Shown in pieces: positions 60,956 through 64,000 of a DNA stretch of 64,000 nt. Source of the DNA: Brettanomyces bruxellensis (lineage: Eukaryota > Ascomycota > Pichiomycetes > Pichiales > Pichiaceae); NCBI RefSeq assembly GCF_011074885.1, contig NC_054690.1, forward strand, positions 3,229,001-3,293,000. Direction: 5' to 3'. The position numbers were made by a program, and so were the translations under genes. The notes under the pieces were generated by a model. The model did not search any database, was not told the DNA's origin, and saw only the letters and a program-made list of their open reading frames with translations. Within the stretch, counting starts at the first letter, position 1. Each line of letters opens with the position of its first letter.

Positions 60956-61308
60956 TTTAATATAAAATTTTAGGTGCTGAGTATTCAAACAAAAAAAGCT
61001 TTTGATGTATACAATAAAATATTCTTAGCAAATTGGCAACAATCTCAGGGTCTTTATCAAGGCATACTATGTTATCAGTTTGTCGAGTTGATTCATGGTG
61101 GACCTCCTTCCCCTTCCCTGAACTTTTTTTTTTTTTTCTAGTTTTGCAGAATTTACTTTTCTAGTGGCGAAGGTTCGCGAACCGATGATACAAAACCACT
61201 TGGAGTATATTAACTGATGGATGAAACTTCATACGAGTGATTTGTTTATTATTTCTATTCCAAACATTTCTGTTAGGTATCAGGCGGAACATAAATAAGG
61301 ATATAGCA
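60956..61308. promoter_or_regulatory. Divergent promoter MEH1/PUP1 with palindrome
   Basis: These 353 bp between divergent start codons contain a perfect 12-bp palindrome GGTTCGCGAACC at 61172-61183. Just upstream is AGTGGCGAA (61163-61171), two mismatches from the proteasome-gene element GGTGGCAAA bound by Rpn4. A T12 tract lies at 61127-61138. The motif content is seen; the factors are unknown. Confidence 0.5.
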
Positions 61309-62121
61309 ATGGCTGGATTGACATTTGACAATTACAAAAGAAATCAGTATTTAGTGAATCAGGCTGGCTTCAAACCTCCGAAGGCAACATCCACAGGTAC
61401 GACTATTGTCGGTTGCAGGTTCAAGAATGGTGTTGTTATTGCTGCAGATACAAGAGCCACGACAGGTCCGATAGTTGCAGATAAAAATTGCGAAAAGTTA
61501 CATCAGATAGCACCTAAAATATGGTGTGCCGGTGCAGGTACGGCAGCAGATACAGAAATGGTTACACAATTAATATCTTCAAACTTAGAATTACACTCAC
61601 TGTACATGAACAGAGAACCGAGAGTTGTGTCAGCAATGCAAATGCTTAAACAACATCTATTTAGATACCAAGGTTATGTTGGAGCATATCTTATCGTTGC
61701 AGGTGTTGATCCTACTGGTCCACATCTTTTCTCTGTTCAAGCACATGGTTCTACTGATGTTGGCTACTATATGTCATTGGGATCTGGCTCTTTAGCAGCC
61801 ATAGCAGTGTTAGAACGGGACTGGAGGGAGGAAATGACCAAAAAGGAAGCCATGGATCTTTGTGCTACTGCAATTCAAGCTGGTATTTTCAATGACTTGG
61901 GTTCCGGTTCGAATGTCGATATGTGTGTGATGGAGACGGGTAAGGATGCTCAGTTATACCGTAACTATTTGACTCCAAATGTGAGAGAGCAAAAACAGAG
62001 AAACTACAAATTCGCAAGAGGTACAACTGCTGTTTTAAAGAAAGATGTTTTTGATCTCGTTGATGTTGTGCGGGAGGATGAAGTGCCTGTCGGTCCATCT
62101 GACGCCATGGAAACAGATTGA
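61309..62121 (+). CDS. PUP1: 20S proteasome subunit beta 2
   Basis: The 270-residue precursor has a propeptide of about 30 residues ending KATSTG, then the catalytic threonine at position 31 (TTIVG). Conserved active-site context follows: VIAADTRATTGPIVADKNCEKLH, CAGAGTAADTE, GSGSLAAIAVLE and the C-terminal arm FARGTTAVLKK. Pup1 provides the trypsin-like site of the 20S core. The ATG at 61309 gives MAGLTFDNYKRN, matching S. cerevisiae Pup1 (MAGLSFDNYQRN). Frame continues upstream for 24 codons but is not homologous. A CTG codon at 61600 encodes the conserved leucine of ELHSLY. Confidence 0.97.
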   Translation: MAGLTFDNYKRNQYLVNQAGFKPPKATSTGTTIVGCRFKNGVVIAADTRATTGPIVADKNCEKLHQIAPKIWCAGAGTAADTEMVTQLISSNLELHSLYMNREPRVVSAMQMLKQHLFRYQGYVGAYLIVAGVDPTGPHLFSVQAHGSTDVGYYMSLGSGSLAAIAVLERDWREEMTKKEAMDLCATAIQAGIFNDLGSGSNVDMCVMETGKDAQLYRNYLTPNVREQKQRNYKFARGTTAVLKKDVFDLVDVVREDEVPVGPSDAMETD

Positions 62122-62300
62122 TGATCGTGTTAAGCCATATAAGTAATGCTTCATTCTTTCATAGTGTAATTTTGCAGATTCAAACCCCCTCCTGAACTTA
62201 TCAATTTTACTATTTTTTGATGTTGTGAGTTACGCCCTGTAGATATAATAAGACAATATGATGTCTTGTATACTGTAAAAATTATAGTTACATGCTCCTT

Positions 62301-62963
62301 CTAATTTCTGGAGGCATCCAATCCTTTTAGCACCTTTATAGTTCCCTCCACAATAGCAACATGCTCCTGGGCATGTATTCTAGCCTCAAAATCTTCCACT
62401 GTCTCCCCCTTAATTACAGGTATTTCCTTTACTATTAAAGGTTGACCTCTATCCACTTGTTCAATAACATAGTGTATCATACAACCACCCTTATTAACTA
62501 AACCCTTTTGGCCTGCATCCCAGGATCTTTCTATGGCATGAGTTCCTTCAAACGCTCCTGGAAGTGCTGGATGAAGATTAATAATTGGAACATTTGCTGC
62601 CTCCATAGGCTTCAAGAATTCACTCGATAAAATAAGCATCCATCCCGCACAGACAATTAAATCGGGCTTTCCAAGCTTGTCCAATATTAATGTAGCAAGA
62701 TCCCGGTCAAACTTTGCTCTTGCTTTAATTCTGTTCTCCTTATCTTCCTTCGAAATCCCCTTGTAGTATGTATATAATCTATGCACAGTTGTTGGAATAT
62801 TTGCCTTGGATGCCCTTTCAAGGCCGTATGCTTTCGCTGAAGATGATATCACATGTGTTATCTTTCCAGGAATTTTTCCTGACTTGCAGTTATCAATTAG
62901 TGCTTGAAGATTTGTTCCATTGCCAGAAATAAGGACAAGGATAGATTTGTCGTTTCCAGGCAT
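62301..62963 (-). CDS. ADE8: Phosphoribosylglycinamide formyltransferase (GAR transformylase)
   Basis: The 220-residue enzyme transfers a formyl group from 10-formyl-THF to GAR, the third step of purine synthesis. The catalytic motif INLHPALPGAFEGTHA carries the family Asn and His at about residues 129 and 131. GNGTNLQALID near the start and YVIEQVDRGQPL with the catalytic Asp are also present. Length matches S. cerevisiae Ade8 (214). Two TGACTC sites lie upstream. The formyl donor comes from the same one-carbon pool fed by SHM2 in this window. Confidence 0.96.
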   Translation of the reverse strand: MPGNDKSILVLISGNGTNLQALIDNCKSGKIPGKITHVISSSAKAYGLERASKANIPTTVHRLYTYYKGISKEDKENRIKARAKFDRDLATLILDKLGKPDLIVCAGWMLILSSEFLKPMEAANVPIINLHPALPGAFEGTHAIERSWDAGQKGLVNKGGCMIHYVIEQVDRGQPLIVKEIPVIKGETVEDFEARIHAQEHVAIVEGTIKVLKGLDASRN

Positions 62964-63101
62964 GATTTGTGGTGTTATAACAGCGAGAGTTGAATCTGAT
63001 AGTTATGCCGTTATTCCTACTTTACTTCTTTTGTGTTAATCACTTATGATCTCTGATTACAAGCAGAAGATTATTTTTTTCTCCTTTTTCTTCTTATTTT
63101 C

Positions 63102-63176
63102 GAGTCAGGCTAAAAATTCTGTTTAACCAGTTAAACCTGAAATTTAAAATTTATTGTAATTTTGAGCATCTGACTC
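63102..63176. promoter_or_regulatory. Two TGACTC (Bas1/Gcn4-type) sites before ADE8
   Basis: GAGTCA at 63102-63107 (TGACTC on the minus strand) and TGACTC at 63171-63176 lie 139 and 208 bp upstream of the ADE8 start. TGACTC is the core bound by Bas1, with Pho2, at purine genes in S. cerevisiae, and by Gcn4. The intergenic space is only 358 bp, so two copies are notable. Confidence 0.6.
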
Positions 63177-63321
63177 CTCGCAATCAAACAGAAACTATTT
63201 ATTCTTCCCAGTTGAAAGGCTCTTTTAATATTACTTTTCAAATATATATTTTCTATTCTATATAAAAGCATATGGAAATTGATAACATGAACGACTTCAA
63301 ACGTAAGTGTTCCATATCTTT

Positions 63322-63953
63322 TCACTGCTTCTCAATAAACCAATTTTTTATATCCTTATACGAAGTATGACTTATCTTGAAGAGGTCCCGCTCTGAGTTT
63401 TCTAAACTATTCAAAAATTCCTGGTTATCACCATTGAACTGATCATTTGATTTGTAACTTAGCGCATTTATCTCGCTAGCCCGAGAGACAAACATTTTAC
63501 TAATCAAATCGGTCAACTCTGTGTCATTGAACATGTATGACCATTTGCCAACAATCTTATAGTAAAAATTGTAAGGAGAAAGATTTATCCGTAGTGGATC
63601 TGATTTGATAAAGTTTAAGAATTGTTTGGAAAAGAATTCCGGCTCAATCAACCGAATAAATGCTTGTGGTTGTTTGTTCTCCACCTCTGAATTAGCAGTA
63701 TCATCGCCTTGTGCTGCACAAATGGCCAAAATCTCTGCGAGCCATAGCGGTAACTCAACCTTATTATCCTCTTTTATCGGTTCTCCTGGTCTGCCATTTA
63801 GATAGCCCAAACCAGGAATGCTGAAGTTGAACTTACACGGGAGTTTCTATAAAATAACAAACGTGTTAGTATATTAGCATGTTCTTATGAAGCCGTTAAT
63901 TCATGACTTACCTGTGAATCCGCTAATATATCATCTATATCATAATACGACAT
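63322..63953 (-). CDS. PSF3: GINS complex subunit Psf3, two exons
   Basis: The coding sequence is the complement of 63322-63846 joined to 63912-63953 and gives 188 residues. Exon 1 encodes MSYYDIDDILADSQ, matching the family start MGYYDIDDVLADG. Exon 2 continues KLPCKFNFSIPGLGYLNG and PLWLAEILAI and ends SHTSYKDIKNWF, like yeast Psf3 (SHESYKDTKRWM). Psf3 is part of the four-subunit GINS that completes the replicative CMG helicase. Exon 2 alone would lack the N-terminal B-domain. The upstream frame has an in-frame stop, so the ATG at 63953 is fixed. Confidence 0.94.
63847..63911 (-). other. Spliceosomal intron of PSF3 (65 bp)
   Basis: On the minus strand the donor is GTAAGT (63911-63906), the branch point TACTAAC is at 63871-63865, and the acceptor TTATAG ends at 63847. 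It is the shortest intron in the window and lies after codon 14. Confidence 0.92.
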
Positions 63954-64000
63954 TGCATCAATCACAAACAGTCCACCAAATGGCCGATACCGTTTCTATT

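Noticed and set aside
63962..64000. Tail of another minus-strand gene ending at 63962
   Set aside because: Only 12 codons are visible and the stop would be 8 bases from the PSF3 start codon; cannot be supported.
1..64000. CRISPR arrays, operons or prokaryotic mobile elements
   Set aside because: The window is eukaryotic; no regularly spaced repeats or insertion sequences were seen.

Overview
The window is a gene-dense stretch of an AT-rich budding-yeast (Saccharomycotina) nuclear chromosome. The evidence is short compact genes, five introns with a perfect TACTAAC branch point close to the start codon, short intergenic spacers, LTR remnants next to a tRNA gene, and full-length homologues of many Saccharomyces cerevisiae genes. 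CTG reads as leucine at conserved sites (SHMT PANLEVY at 13759; proteasome ELHSLY at 61600), so it is not a CTG-Ser species. Two nuclear subunits of respiratory complex I (19908 and 57189) are present, which excludes Saccharomyces and its close relatives. A Pichiaceae-type yeast (Brettanomyces/Pichia/Ogataea group) fits, but that is inference.

Layout. 1-9.3 kb: CYM1 (cut by the window edge), PTM1, CCT2, SAL1. 9.8-12.7 kb: ribosomal block RPP1, RPL13, RPS16, the last two sharing a divergent promoter. 13.4-16.2 kb: SHM2 and AGX1, two ways of making glycine, convergent. 17.1-19.4 kb: OST4 (48 codons), YPD1, PHO13 (with a one-base frameshift). 19.9-30.0 kb: complex I GRIM-19-like subunit, ALG9, and the 6.7-kb LAA1. 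30-33.2 kb: gene-poor, with two nearly identical LTRs head to head and a tRNA-Asn. 33.7-40.4 kb: B-type cyclin, MAM33, a second P1 gene, an unidentified coiled-coil protein, SFC1. 40.4-42.8 kb: gene-poor. 42.8-52.3 kb: MFS permease, AVO2, a CHY/RING E3 ligase, TVP18, a C2H2 transcription factor. 52.3-54.6 kb: gene-poor. 54.6-64 kb: a PPR-like protein, RPC10, complex I 21-kDa subunit, RSC4, MEH1, PUP1, ADE8, PSF3.

Shared themes. One-carbon and purine supply: SHM2, AGX1 and ADE8, with TGACTC Gcn4/Bas1-type sites upstream of SHM2 and ADE8. TOR signalling: AVO2 (TORC2) and MEH1 (TORC1 anchor). Mitochondria: CYM1, SAL1, SFC1, MAM33, two complex I subunits and a PPR-like protein. Several small blocks keep the S. 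cerevisiae neighbourhood as I remember it: RPP1A-RPL13A-RPS16B, OST4-YPD1-PHO13, AVO2-TVP18 and RSC4-MEH1.

I found no undescribed system. The most unusual structures are the inverted LTR pair beside the tRNA, the frameshifted PHO13, the array of TGACT half-sites before SHM2, and a few palindromic promoter motifs. Gene names rest on sequence recognition without database searches.
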